Assembly (NCBI RefSeq): GCF_029910215.1
Contig: NZ_CP110395.1
Coordinates: 1,116,001-1,180,000, forward strand
Length of the DNA stretch: 64,000 bases
Origin: Paraburkholderia sp. D15
GTDB taxonomy: Bacteria; Pseudomonadota; Gammaproteobacteria; Burkholderiales; Burkholderiaceae
Direction of reading: 5' to 3'
The notes beneath the pieces were generated by a model. That model was given only the letters and a program-made list of their open reading frames with translations, did no database searches and was not told the origin of the DNA. The stretch's first letter is position 1. Each line of letters begins with the position of its first letter. The position numbers were made by a program, and so were the translations under genes. Below are positions 17,248 to 24,716 of the stretch, one piece after another.

Positions 17248-17274
17248 AACGGCGGGCCACGCGGCCCGCCGTTT
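17248..17274 (+). terminator. Hairpin terminator between tube and chaperone genes
   Basis: A strong 11-bp stem (AACGGCGGGCC with GGCCCGCCGTT, loop ACGC) is followed by only a short T run (TTTCT). It could reduce transcription from the highly expressed sheath/tube genes into the tail chaperone and tape measure genes, or stabilise the upstream mRNA. Confidence 0.65.
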
Positions 17275-17294
17275 CTATCTGGAGACAGGAAAAG

Positions 17295-17654
17295 ATGGAC
17301 AGCAATACGGTTAGCAGTGCGGGCGACAGCCACGATAAAAGCGCGGTCGATCGCGTCGATAACGTCACGGTGAAGCTGGACTACCCGACGTCCTTCGACG
17401 GCGTGGTGCGCGATGTGCTGACGTTGCGCCGCCCGAAGGTGCGGGACATGCGCGCCGCGCAGAAGGTCGCGCCGGGCGATGAAGAGGGGCAGGAGATCGC
17501 GATCTTTGCGGCGCTGGCGGGCGTCTCGCCGAACGACCTGGAGGGCATGGATCTCGGTGATTATCACCGCGTCCAGGACGCCTACTTTCGCCTCACATCC
17601 TCTGGCAAGAATAAGCCAGGCAACGCTCAAGGCGTTGGCAAAGCGGCTGCTTAA
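17295..17654 (+). CDS. E: Tail assembly chaperone E
   Basis: A 119-aa protein of the E/41/14 tail assembly chaperone family, which coats the tape measure protein during tube assembly. The family core is LDYPTSFDGVVRDVLTLRRPKVRDMRAAQK, followed by ALAGVSPNDLEGMDLGDYHRVQDAYFRL. The last 25 residues after FRLTSSG look unlike the family, and the GpE-like sequence expected next lies in another frame (see E'). This argues for a programmed frameshift before the zero-frame stop at 17652-17654. Ribosome site: gagacaggaaaag. Confidence 0.9.
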   Translation: MDSNTVSSAGDSHDKSAVDRVDNVTVKLDYPTSFDGVVRDVLTLRRPKVRDMRAAQKVAPGDEEGQEIAIFAALAGVSPNDLEGMDLGDYHRVQDAYFRLTSSGKNKPGNAQGVGKAAA

Positions 17655-17727
17655 GGAACACGGCGTGCAGCCGGCCTCGATCGACGGGATGACGCTCGAC
17701 GAGGTGATCTGGTGGCTGACGGATTAA
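17593..17727 (+). CDS. E': Frameshift-encoded E' extension (GpE-like)
   Basis: In the frame one base ahead of E, an open segment reads LARISQATLKALAKRLLKEH and then GVQPASIDGMTLDEVIWWLTD before TAA. The ending resembles the short P2 GpE domain (small hydrophobic helix with M-x-L-x-E/D-x-x-x-W). A stand-alone start at TTG 17635 would give only 30 residues, so an E-E' fusion by ribosomal frameshift is more likely. The needed shift is +1 (or -2), whereas P2 uses -1. The slip site is not pinned down; the coordinates given start at the visible similarity, not at a proven junction. Confidence 0.6.
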   Translation, partial: SHPLARISQATLKALAKRLLKEHGVQPASIDGMTLDEVIWWLTD

Positions 17728-17745
17728 TGCCGGGGGAAGGAATAC

Positions 17746-20310
17746 ATGGCAAACGACATTGCACTTGGCATCGTGATCGGCGGCGCCGTGTCGGCTACTT
17801 TCGGCCGGGCGATTACCGAGACCAGTTCGCGCATCACGGGTCTGAAGAAGACGGCGAACGAGGCGCGGCTGTGGCAGCGCACGATCGGCGAAACGCGCGA
17901 TCTGCAGGACGAGTTTCGCCGACTGCATGCAGCAGGCGACCGGGCAGCAGACGGGATCCGTCGCCGGATCGAATCGAATCTGCGCACGCTGCGCGACAAC
18001 GGAGTCGAGGTCGATCGCCTCGAGCGGGCCTATACGCGTCTCGGGCAGACCGCGCGCGGTCTCGATCTGAAAGCGGCGGGTCACGAGCGGATTTCGGCCG
18101 GCCGCGAGGGCGTGCGCGGCGCAATCGGCGACGCGGTGAAGTTCTCGGCAGCGGTCGCGGTGCCGGCGACGGTCTCGGCCGACTATCAGGCCATTATCCG
18201 CGACATCGCGATCAAGGCGGGCATCGCACGGACCGCGCAGGAAGCGTCGATGGGCGAGCGCATCCGGCGCGATGCGCGCGATAACGGTATCGGGCGCAAC
18301 GAGCTCGCTGAAGCGGTCAACCAGATGGTGGCGGGTGGCATGGACGTAAGCCGCGCGCTCGACTTTGCACCGCTTGCGGCGAAGTTCTCGATCGGTCAGG
18401 CGGCGACGACGGTCGAGACCGCACGGATGATCCAGGCGCTGCAGCAGAACGCGAAGATCACCGATCCGCGGCAGATGGAAAAGGCGTTCGAGGCGATCGC
18501 GTTTCTCGGCAAGGAAGGCTCGTTCGAGTCGGCCGACATGGCCCGCTGGTTTCCGGTGCTGCTCGCCGAGATGCAGAAGATCGGCATCACGGGACAGGAT
18601 TCGGTCACGCAGCTCGGCGCGATGCTGCAGGTGCAGATGAAGACGGCCGGCAACGCAGATGAAGCCGCGAACAATCTCAAAAACTGGTTCTCCAAGATCG
18701 GATCCAATGAAACCGCGAGCAACTACAAAAAAGCTGGTGTCGACTATGAAGCCAAAATGCGCGAAGCGATCGGCAAGGGCTGGTCGACGCTCGAGGCTTC
18801 CTTCGTTCTCGCGCGTGCGTATATCGAACGCACCGACCCCGCGAAGGCGAAACAGCTTGCGGCTGCCGCGAGCAACATAAACGGCGAGGCCGATCCGGAT
18901 AAACGCCGCGCGCAGATCGCCGCGTTCGAAGACACGATGAAGACGGGCGACCTCTTTAACGACATGCAGGTGAAGGCGGCGCTGACCGCGTACCTGCAAA
19001 ACGCCGATCTGTACCAGCGCCTGAAGAAGGATTCCGCCAGCGCGAGCGGCGAGATCGCAAAGGATCTGGCCGACCGGCGCGATGCGTCGAAACAGGTGTG
19101 GAGTGAGGTCGGGCAGCAGTGGAACGACGCGATGCGCAGCATCGGCGATGCGTTGCGGCCGGTGACCGACGCCGCGGGCCATGCGACGAAGTCGGCTGGC
19201 GAAGGCCTCGCGAAGATCACCGACGCGGCGCCGAAAGCGACGGTCGCTGTCGCCGGTGTGGCGGCCGGACTGCTCGCGTGGCGCGGTGCAAAGTCGCTTT
19301 TCCGGATCGGGCGCGGCGCGCTCGACGTTGCGCGCGGGTCGATTCTCGTCGCGCGCGGTGGCAAGGCAGGCGGTGCGGCGAAGGGCGGCGGTGTGGCAGG
19401 CGCCGCGGGTCGTGTGCTGGAGACGCTCGGCGGTGCGGCTGCATCGGCGGGCGTGCAGCGGGTCTTCGTGGTCAACATGCCCGGTGGTGCAGAAGGTGCA
19501 GGCGGTGGACTCGCTGGCGCTGCCGCCGATATGGCGGATGATCTGTCGGGGGCAGGTAAGGGTAAAGCGGCGGGGCGCGCTGCCGGTCGTGCAGGACGTG
19601 CCGGCCGGATCGGTCGCGTGTTCGGTGCGGCGCGTGGACTTGCGGGGCGCTGGGCAGGCCGCCTGTCCCGACTGGTACCGCGCGCGTTGCCTGCTGCGTT
19701 ACCCCGCGTGTTGCCCCGTGTTTTGCCACGCCTCCTGCCGCATCTCGGCAAGCTCGCAATGGCGGGCTCCGTGCTGAAGCTCGGGCTGGCGGCAACCGAC
19801 GCGTATGCGATTGCGAGCAGTCACGACACGCGCGCCGCGAAGGCGCAGGGCTTTGCGGGTATCGCCGGCAATCTCGCCGGCGGGCTGCTGGGTGCCAAGA
19901 TCGGCGCGTCCATCGGTGCGCTGGGTGGGCCGATCGTGCTTGCAATCGGGGGCGTGGTCGGCGGCGCATTGGGCACGTTCGCCGGCGGCAAGGCACTGCG
20001 CGCGGTCACGAAATGGGCATGGCCAGGGTCCGGGGAGAACGACGCACGCGGCGGTAGCCAGCAGGCTGTCGCCGACGCCCTCGCGAAGGCGAAAGCACTG
20101 CAGAAAGGGCCGGGCGCGGAGAAGCCCGTCGCGAAGATCGACCAGCAGAACACCTTCGCGCCGGTGTTTCACGTCACGATCCAGAGCGAGCCCTCGAGCG
20201 ATGCCGCTGACCGGTTTCTCGCGAAGGTGTCGCCGCAGCTGCAGCGACTGATGAAGGATCAGCTCGCGAAGAGCAACCGCTCGGCGATGTTCGATAGTCC
20301 GCATCTGTAG
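17746..20310 (+). CDS. T: Tail tape measure protein T
   Basis: The 854-aa product sets tail length and is ejected before DNA. Residues 1-110 are helical. Residues 120-330 form the conserved tape-measure core (ARDNGIGRNELAEAVNQMVAGGMD, then a LAEMQKIGITGQDSVTQLGA stretch). A Gly/Ala-rich membrane-like region spans about 490-790 (AGVAAGLLAWRGAKSLF, later IGASIGALGGPIVLAIGGVV), consistent with insertion into the host inner membrane. A ggggaagg ribosome site precedes ATG 17746. Position after E/E' matches P2. No frameshift is seen. Confidence 0.94.
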   Translation: MANDIALGIVIGGAVSATFGRAITETSSRITGLKKTANEARLWQRTIGETRDLQDEFRRLHAAGDRAADGIRRRIESNLRTLRDNGVEVDRLERAYTRLGQTARGLDLKAAGHERISAGREGVRGAIGDAVKFSAAVAVPATVSADYQAIIRDIAIKAGIARTAQEASMGERIRRDARDNGIGRNELAEAVNQMVAGGMDVSRALDFAPLAAKFSIGQAATTVETARMIQALQQNAKITDPRQMEKAFEAIAFLGKEGSFESADMARWFPVLLAEMQKIGITGQDSVTQLGAMLQVQMKTAGNADEAANNLKNWFSKIGSNETASNYKKAGVDYEAKMREAIGKGWSTLEASFVLARAYIERTDPAKAKQLAAAASNINGEADPDKRRAQIAAFEDTMKTGDLFNDMQVKAALTAYLQNADLYQRLKKDSASASGEIAKDLADRRDASKQVWSEVGQQWNDAMRSIGDALRPVTDAAGHATKSAGEGLAKITDAAPKATVAVAGVAAGLLAWRGAKSLFRIGRGALDVARGSILVARGGKAGGAAKGGGVAGAAGRVLETLGGAAASAGVQRVFVVNMPGGAEGAGGGLAGAAADMADDLSGAGKGKAAGRAAGRAGRAGRIGRVFGAARGLAGRWAGRLSRLVPRALPAALPRVLPRVLPRLLPHLGKLAMAGSVLKLGLAATDAYAIASSHDTRAAKAQGFAGIAGNLAGGLLGAKIGASIGALGGPIVLAIGGVVGGALGTFAGGKALRAVTKWAWPGSGENDARGGSQQAVADALAKAKALQKGPGAEKPVAKIDQQNTFAPVFHVTIQSEPSSDAADRFLAKVSPQLQRLMKDQLAKSNRSAMFDSPHL

Positions 20311-20322
20311 GAGGCGAACAGC

Positions 20323-21240
20323 GTGGATTTCACAAGACAGATCACCCAGGCCGCAACCCAGGCGGCGATCGCAACCGAACGCGTACAGAACATGAGTCGC
20401 GTGGCCGGGCGCAACCAGCCCGCAAGCGAAAACACGGTGACGGTATTGCAGAAGCTCGCGGCCGGCAATCTCACGAATGCGGCCGGACTGCTCTCGGGTG
20501 CGGGCAGCGCACTGTCGGTCGCCGGCAACCTGAGCCCGAAGGTGGGGACGGTCGTGCGCAGCCTGAACGCCGTGCAGTCGTCGGTAGGCACCGTCCTCAA
20601 AATCGCCAGTGGGTCCAGCTACCCGCTGGTCAGCTCGGCAGCGAAGTCGGTGAGTACGGCGCTCGGCGATGTGCGCACCAAATTCAATGCGTGGTCAGGC
20701 GTCAAGGAAGGCGCGTCGCCGGGCGCCGTCGCACCTTCGTTTGTCACGTCGACGGGGAGCGGGTCACTGCTGCCCGGTGTTCTCGATGGCGCGTCAGGCG
20801 CAACGCCCCACCTCATGACGCTCGCGTCCGATGCAGGCGACACGTTCCACTTCAATCTGTCGACCGCGGCGTTCGACAAGCTGCGGCGCACCACGAAATA
20901 CCGGGTGGCATCGCAGGAGCGGCTGAACCGGCAGGAGGCGTTGCAGGCCGTCAGTCAGGGCGGTGAAACGATCACGCTCTCGGGTGTCGTTTTCGCAGCG
21001 TGCGCTGCGGGCGCCGCTGGCTCAGGCCATGTCGGAATGCGGCAGATCGATGCGCTGCGTACGATCGGCGGCAGGATGAAGCCGGTGCAACTGACGACCG
21101 GCTACGGCGAGGTACTCGGCCGCTGGTATCTGCAGGGCGTCGACGAGGAGCAGGACGCGCTGATGTCCGACGGTGCGCCACGCAAACAGACTTTCAGCCT
21201 GGAGTTCGGCCGCTATGGCGAAGACTATAAGAACCTCTGA
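20323..21240 (+). CDS. U: Tail protein U-like with long N-terminal extension
   Basis: A 305-aa protein starting at GTG 20323 with a strong ggaggcg site. Its C-terminal 130 residues match the P2 gpU pattern (FHFNLSTAAFDKLRRTTKYR, QERLNRQEALQAVSQGGETI, then FGRYGEDYKN), a tail tube terminator/attachment protein of about 160 aa in P2. The N-terminal 160 residues are Ala/Ser-rich and probably helical, and have no counterpart in P2 gpU. The extension may interact with the tape measure, whose gene lies immediately upstream. Downstream X overlaps by 26 bases. Confidence 0.8.
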   Translation: MDFTRQITQAATQAAIATERVQNMSRVAGRNQPASENTVTVLQKLAAGNLTNAAGLLSGAGSALSVAGNLSPKVGTVVRSLNAVQSSVGTVLKIASGSSYPLVSSAAKSVSTALGDVRTKFNAWSGVKEGASPGAVAPSFVTSTGSGSLLPGVLDGASGATPHLMTLASDAGDTFHFNLSTAAFDKLRRTTKYRVASQERLNRQEALQAVSQGGETITLSGVVFAACAAGAAGSGHVGMRQIDALRTIGGRMKPVQLTTGYGEVLGRWYLQGVDEEQDALMSDGAPRKQTFSLEFGRYGEDYKNL

Positions 21241-21421
21241 CGGCGATGTGCTCGATGCGATCTGCCATGCGTTCTACGGATCGCTTGCGGGCGTGGTCGA
21301 GGCGGTGTACGAAGCCAATCCAGGTCTTGCGGCCCATCCGCAACCCTTCGCCGCCGGCATCATCGTGACGCTGCCCGATCTCGATGTGCAGCGCGATGAA
21401 CCGGTCCAGCTCTGGACCTAG
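21215..21421 (+). CDS. X: Tail protein X (LysM-like)
   Basis: This 68-aa protein matches P2 gpX, a small LysM-like protein placed at the tube hub, here with the typical RTSDGDVLDAICHAFYG start and YEANPGLAAHPQPFAAGIIVTLP body. It starts inside the end of U (ATG 21215, ggag at 21201-21204) and stops 8 bases before D. An upstream in-frame ATG at 21173 is less likely because it lacks a site and extends beyond the family length. Confidence 0.9.
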   Translation: MAKTIRTSDGDVLDAICHAFYGSLAGVVEAVYEANPGLAAHPQPFAAGIIVTLPDLDVQRDEPVQLWT

Positions 21422-21429
21422 GAGAAACA

Positions 21430-22482
21430 ATGCAGGCCATTTTCCAGATCGTTGCCAACGGCGACGACATCACGCGTGTGATCGAGGATCGCGTGCTGCG
21501 CATCCGCACGGTCGATAAACCCGGGCTCGAGGCAGACGAGTGCGAGATCGAGCTCGACGATCGCGACGGCAGGATCCAGTTTCCGCCCAAGGGCGCCACG
21601 CTGAAGATCTCGCTCGGCTGGAGCGGCAAGGCACTCTCGTTCATGGGCGAGTATGCGGTCGACGAGATTGCCCTGAAAGGGCCGCCCTCGTCCGTTGTAA
21701 TCCGCGGCAAGCCGGCCAACATGCGCGCGGGTGCGAAGACGCACCGGTATGGTAGCTGGGAGAACGTGAAGCTTGCGGACATCGTCGGCGACATTGCCCG
21801 GCGCAACCGGTGGGCCGCCGCGTGCAGCGTCGACACGCAGGTGCCACGCGCCGACCAGTTCGGCGAGAGCGATCTGCATTTTGTGACGCGCCTCGCACGC
21901 CAGCATGGTGCGACGGCGACCGTGAAGGCGGGCAAGCTGATTGTGGCGAGCCGCGGCGCTGGCAAGAGCGCGAGCGGCAAGCCGTTGCCGGGCATCACGG
22001 TGACGCCGGATGCGCTGCTCGATTACGAGATTACCTTTCCGGATCGCGCGAGCTTCGTCGCCGTTCGCACGAAAGTCCATGACGCGAGGACCGGAAAAAA
22101 AATCGATCTGACGATCCCGAATCCCGATGCGCCGCCCGGCGCGTCGGCGGTACATACCGAGCGGCACGCGTTCGCAAGCCACGAAGCGGCGAAGGCAGCG
22201 GCGAACGCGCGGCTGCAGAAACTGAACCATCACACGGCGAAGAGCACGATGACGATGACCGGTCGCGCGGACTTCGCGGCCGAGAAGACCGTCACGCTCA
22301 AGGGTTTCAAGAAGGAGGCCGATGGCGACTTCCTGATCGAGTCCGTGACGCACACCTTCGCGGGCCGCAGCTGGGAGACGCAGGTGGAACTGAACGCGGG
22401 CAATAGGGGCAAGGCGAAGGTCGGGCATGGAAAGAAGCCCGCGAAGAAAATCAATCTGGTGGTGCCGGCGCCGTCACATTAA
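21430..22482 (+). CDS. D: Late control/baseplate hub protein D
   Basis: The 350-aa product matches P2 gpD, the baseplate hub equivalent to T4 gp27 and the N-terminal part of VgrG. Recognisable segments are ITRVIEDRVLRIRTVDKPG early, the GSWENVKLADIVGDIARRN central helix, and FAGRSWETQVELN near the end. ggagaaac precedes the ATG. It closes the sheath-to-hub operon, and a strong terminator follows 54 bases downstream. No Ogr/Delta activator gene is seen after D, unlike P2. Confidence 0.93.
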   Translation: MQAIFQIVANGDDITRVIEDRVLRIRTVDKPGLEADECEIELDDRDGRIQFPPKGATLKISLGWSGKALSFMGEYAVDEIALKGPPSSVVIRGKPANMRAGAKTHRYGSWENVKLADIVGDIARRNRWAAACSVDTQVPRADQFGESDLHFVTRLARQHGATATVKAGKLIVASRGAGKSASGKPLPGITVTPDALLDYEITFPDRASFVAVRTKVHDARTGKKIDLTIPNPDAPPGASAVHTERHAFASHEAAKAAANARLQKLNHHTAKSTMTMTGRADFAAEKTVTLKGFKKEADGDFLIESVTHTFAGRSWETQVELNAGNRGKAKVGHGKKPAKKINLVVPAPSH

Positions 22483-22535
22483 AGACAGCTGTGCACGCGT
22501 ACAGCCATTCATGCGTGCAGCAATTCAACCATCCG

Positions 22536-22567
22536 CCGCCCGTGCAGACATGCCGGGCGGTTTTTTT
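22536..22567 (+). terminator. Intrinsic terminator after D
   Basis: Outer stem CCGCCCG/CGGGCGG and inner stem GCA/TGC around a GACA loop are followed by seven T. It is the clearest terminator of the phage region and separates tail genes from the lysis module. Confidence 0.9.
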
Positions 22568-22587
22568 ATACGTGAACGGATAGCCCG

Positions 22588-23052
22588 ATGGGTGACCAGC
22601 ATAACAACGATCTGGCGGTGCAGATCGCGCGTTTCGGCGAGCAGTTGCGCAGCGTCGCGGCGAGCCTCGAGGACATCAAGACGTCGGTGCAGCCGGTTGC
22701 CGCGCTTGATCGCGCGATCGCCGAGATGTCGATTCACAACCAGAACGCGCGCAAGGACATCGAGCTGCTGTGGGCGCGCCTGGATGAAGGAAAGAAGGAG
22801 CGGGCCGCGCTCGAGGACCAGATCGGCGGCGTCGACGAAAAAGTGGCGGCCATGAAGAACACCGCGAGAGGCGCGATGTGGGTGCTCGGGATCGTGCTCG
22901 GCATCGTGCAGACCTTTCTGGTGGGCTCGATCGTGTGGGTGTTCACGCATATCAACGAAGGCGACATCCTCAACCGGCTGCAGCAGCAGCGGATCGAGGA
23001 GCTTGAAAAAACATTATCGAAAGGAGCAGGCAATGCCCGTAACAACAGTTGA
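22588..23052 (+). CDS. Coiled-coil single-pass membrane protein in lysis module
   Basis: A 154-aa protein with a long heptad-like N-terminal half (about residues 5-90), one transmembrane helix at about 95-118 (MWVLGIVLGIVQTFLVGSIVWVF) and a short charged C-terminus. The pattern resembles DUF1515-type phage proteins of unknown role. It overlaps the muramidase gene by 20 bases, so it belongs to lysis; it may be an antiholin- or spanin-like factor, but no lipobox or signal peptide is visible. No separate Rz/Rz1 pair was found in the module. Confidence 0.7.
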   Translation: MGDQHNNDLAVQIARFGEQLRSVAASLEDIKTSVQPVAALDRAIAEMSIHNQNARKDIELLWARLDEGKKERAALEDQIGGVDEKVAAMKNTARGAMWVLGIVLGIVQTFLVGSIVWVFTHINEGDILNRLQQQRIEELEKTLSKGAGNARNNS

Positions 23053-23617
23053 CCAGAAGATCGATGCGCTGATTGGGCGCGAGGGTCGGTACTCAAACAA
23101 TCCGGCCGACGCCGGCGGCGAGACGATGTGGGGGATCACCGTGGCGGTCGCGCGCGCGTTTGGTTACACCGGTGCGATGCGGGACATGTCGCGCGCGGTC
23201 GCCGCGCAGATCTACCGCAGCCGCTACTGGCTGCAGCCGAAATTCGATCTCGTCGATGCGGTGTCGTCGGCGCTTGCAGAAAAGCTCTTCGATATCGGGG
23301 TTAACTGCGGTCAGCCCGTCGGCGTGCGGTTCATGCAGCGCGCGCTGAACGTGCTGAACCAGAATGCGCGGGCGTTCGCCGATATCGCCGTCGACGGTGG
23401 CGTCGGTGCGATGACGCTCGCCGCACTCCGGGCGTTTCTCGCGGCACGCGGCGTCGACGGGCACCGCGTGCTGATGGGCATGGTCGCCGCGCAGCAGTCG
23501 GTCTACTACATTGAGCTCGCCGAGAGGCGGCCGGAGAACGAGACGTTCGAATACGGCTGGCAACTCAACCGGGCATTTGGCCATGAATTCGGCCATGAAT
23601 CCGGAGTAAGCGCATGA
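23033..23617 (+). CDS. Endolysin, GH108 muramidase
   Basis: A 194-aa phage lysozyme of glycoside hydrolase family 108. The catalytic glutamate E17 sits in the family signature (IGREGRYSNNPADAGGETMW). The following YRSRYWLQPKFDLVDAVSSA and the PG-binding-like VDGGVGAMTLAALRAF match the second half. It cleaves peptidoglycan glycan strands at lysis. No signal peptide is present, so the holin releases it. ATG 23033 has aaggag at 23021-23026; the longer frame from 23003 has no site. It overlaps the holin gene by 4 bases. Confidence 0.9.
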   Translation: MPVTTVDQKIDALIGREGRYSNNPADAGGETMWGITVAVARAFGYTGAMRDMSRAVAAQIYRSRYWLQPKFDLVDAVSSALAEKLFDIGVNCGQPVGVRFMQRALNVLNQNARAFADIAVDGGVGAMTLAALRAFLAARGVDGHRVLMGMVAAQQSVYYIELAERRPENETFEYGWQLNRAFGHEFGHESGVSA

Positions 23618-24243
23618 TGGATTTCCTGAAGACCGCTGCGCCGTGGCTGGTCACCGCGCTGACGGGTGGGGTGCCGGGCATTGCCGCGATGGCCGCCTCG
23701 ACGATCGCCGGCAGGCTCGCGCTATCCGACACGTCGGTCGATGCGGTGCAGGCCGCGTTGACTGGCCAGCAGTTCGGGCAGCAACTGACGCCCGACCAGC
23801 TGCTCGCCCTGCGACAGGCCGATGACGACTTTGCCCTGAAGATGCGTCAGGCCGGCTTTACACACGCGGAGAACATGGCCGGCATTCAGGTCCAGGCCGA
23901 CAAGGTTGCGGCGGACGACCGCGCAAGCGCGCGAAATTTCGCGGCAGCTGAGCATGATCACACCGCGCGCAATTTAGCCTACATGTACACGGTGGCGCTG
24001 TTCGGCGTGATCGGTCTGGAATTCCTGCTCGCAGCGCAGCAGATCAAGGTCGACGACAGCGTGATGCGCGCGCTCGATACGCTGTTCGGCATCCTGATCG
24101 CGATGGTGCTGGGTTCGAAAGAATATTTCTTCGGATCGTCGTCGCGCGCTGACCGGCAGGCTGCAGCGATCACGCAGTTCGCCGTGTCGCCGGACACCAT
24201 CGTGTCGACGCGTGATTCCAGCACACCCGCACCCCTCAAGTGA
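23614..24243 (+). CDS. Holin-like membrane protein
   Basis: A 209-aa protein with a hydrophobic N-terminus (about residues 8-34), a long hydrophilic Gln/Ala-rich helical middle, and two membrane helices at about 118-138 and 145-165 (TVALFGVIGLEFLLA, LFGILIAMVLGSKEYFF). This resembles three-helix phage holins of the GTA/DUF family type. It starts at ATG 23614 overlapping the endolysin stop, with ccggagt as ribosome site. It would form the membrane hole for the GH108 endolysin. The Ser/Thr-rich C-terminus is probably cytoplasmic. Confidence 0.7.
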   Translation: MMDFLKTAAPWLVTALTGGVPGIAAMAASTIAGRLALSDTSVDAVQAALTGQQFGQQLTPDQLLALRQADDDFALKMRQAGFTHAENMAGIQVQADKVAADDRASARNFAAAEHDHTARNLAYMYTVALFGVIGLEFLLAAQQIKVDDSVMRALDTLFGILIAMVLGSKEYFFGSSSRADRQAAAITQFAVSPDTIVSTRDSSTPAPLK

Positions 24244-24267
24244 TTGGAGGCTCGGCAACGCATGGGC

Positions 24268-24301
24268 AAAAAAAAGCCTGCCGCAGAGGAGGACGGCAGG
24301 C
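24268..24301 (-). terminator. Reverse-strand intrinsic terminator 1
   Basis: An 8-bp perfect stem (GCCTGCCG/CGGCAGGC, ten-base loop) is followed on the reverse strand by eight T. It would end leftward transcripts shortly before the holin gene's 3' end, protecting the lysis genes from antisense transcription. Confidence 0.75.
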
Positions 24302-24381
24302 CAGATCTCAGCGGCCTGAGAGGAGCTGAGAGGAGCATAAAGAAGACGCCAATATCGCACAGATAGGGCAGCTTAACCCGG

Positions 24382-24408
24382 AAAAAAAAGCCCACCTTTA
24401 AGGCGGGC
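24382..24408 (-). terminator. Reverse-strand intrinsic terminator 2
   Basis: Stem GCCC-A-CCT/AGG-C-GGGC with a TTA loop; on the reverse strand it is followed by eight T. It lies 80 bases to the right of terminator 1. Confidence 0.7.
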
Positions 24409-24576
24409 GTAAGCATCCGGGGATCAGTCCGATTGCGGACGCCTATTCTAGGAGTTTCAATTACTCGCGTAGCGATAAATCCGTTGGTTTCAATTGGATT
24501 TAACAGTCTTCTCACGCTACGGAATAACGCAAATCAAATCGCATAAAGAAACTTTCATGGCGCTTTCCCGCGCATG

Positions 24577-24623
24577 AAAAACAGGGCGACCGGCTGGATG
24601 TTCGCGCATCTCCGCCGGTCGCC
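24577..24623 (-). terminator. Reverse-strand terminator-like hairpin 3
   Basis: A perfect 10-bp stem GGCGACCGGC/GCCGGTCGCC encloses a 19-base loop with an internal GATG/CATC stem. On the reverse strand, CTG and then five T follow. It is weaker as a terminator than the other two, and could be part of a structured RNA. Confidence 0.5.
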
Positions 24624-24664
24624 TCTCCACTGCTTGTGCCAGTGAATCAGCCAGGGCCCTGCTA

Positions 24665-24676
24665 CCTACCGGTAGG
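24665..24676. promoter_or_regulatory. 12-bp palindrome upstream of dam-like gene
   Basis: CCTACCGGTAGG is a perfect palindrome about 40 bases before the methyltransferase ATG. Its position fits an operator for a dimeric regulator, but no regulator or experimental link is visible. Confidence 0.35.
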
Positions 24677-24716
24677 CGGGCCGGATTCTACACCACGTTT
24701 AAAAACGGCTTTCACA

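Larger units (their letters stand above)
24244..24716. other. Noncoding interval with three reverse-strand terminators
   Basis: No convincing protein-coding frame lies in these 473 bases. Three GC-rich hairpins (24268-24301, 24382-24408, 24577-24623) each have an A tract on their left side and no T tract on their right, so all are oriented to stop leftward transcription. A perfect 12-base palindrome (CCTACCGGTAGG, 24665-24676) sits just before the methyltransferase start. Leftward small RNAs are a possible explanation. Confidence 0.6.
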
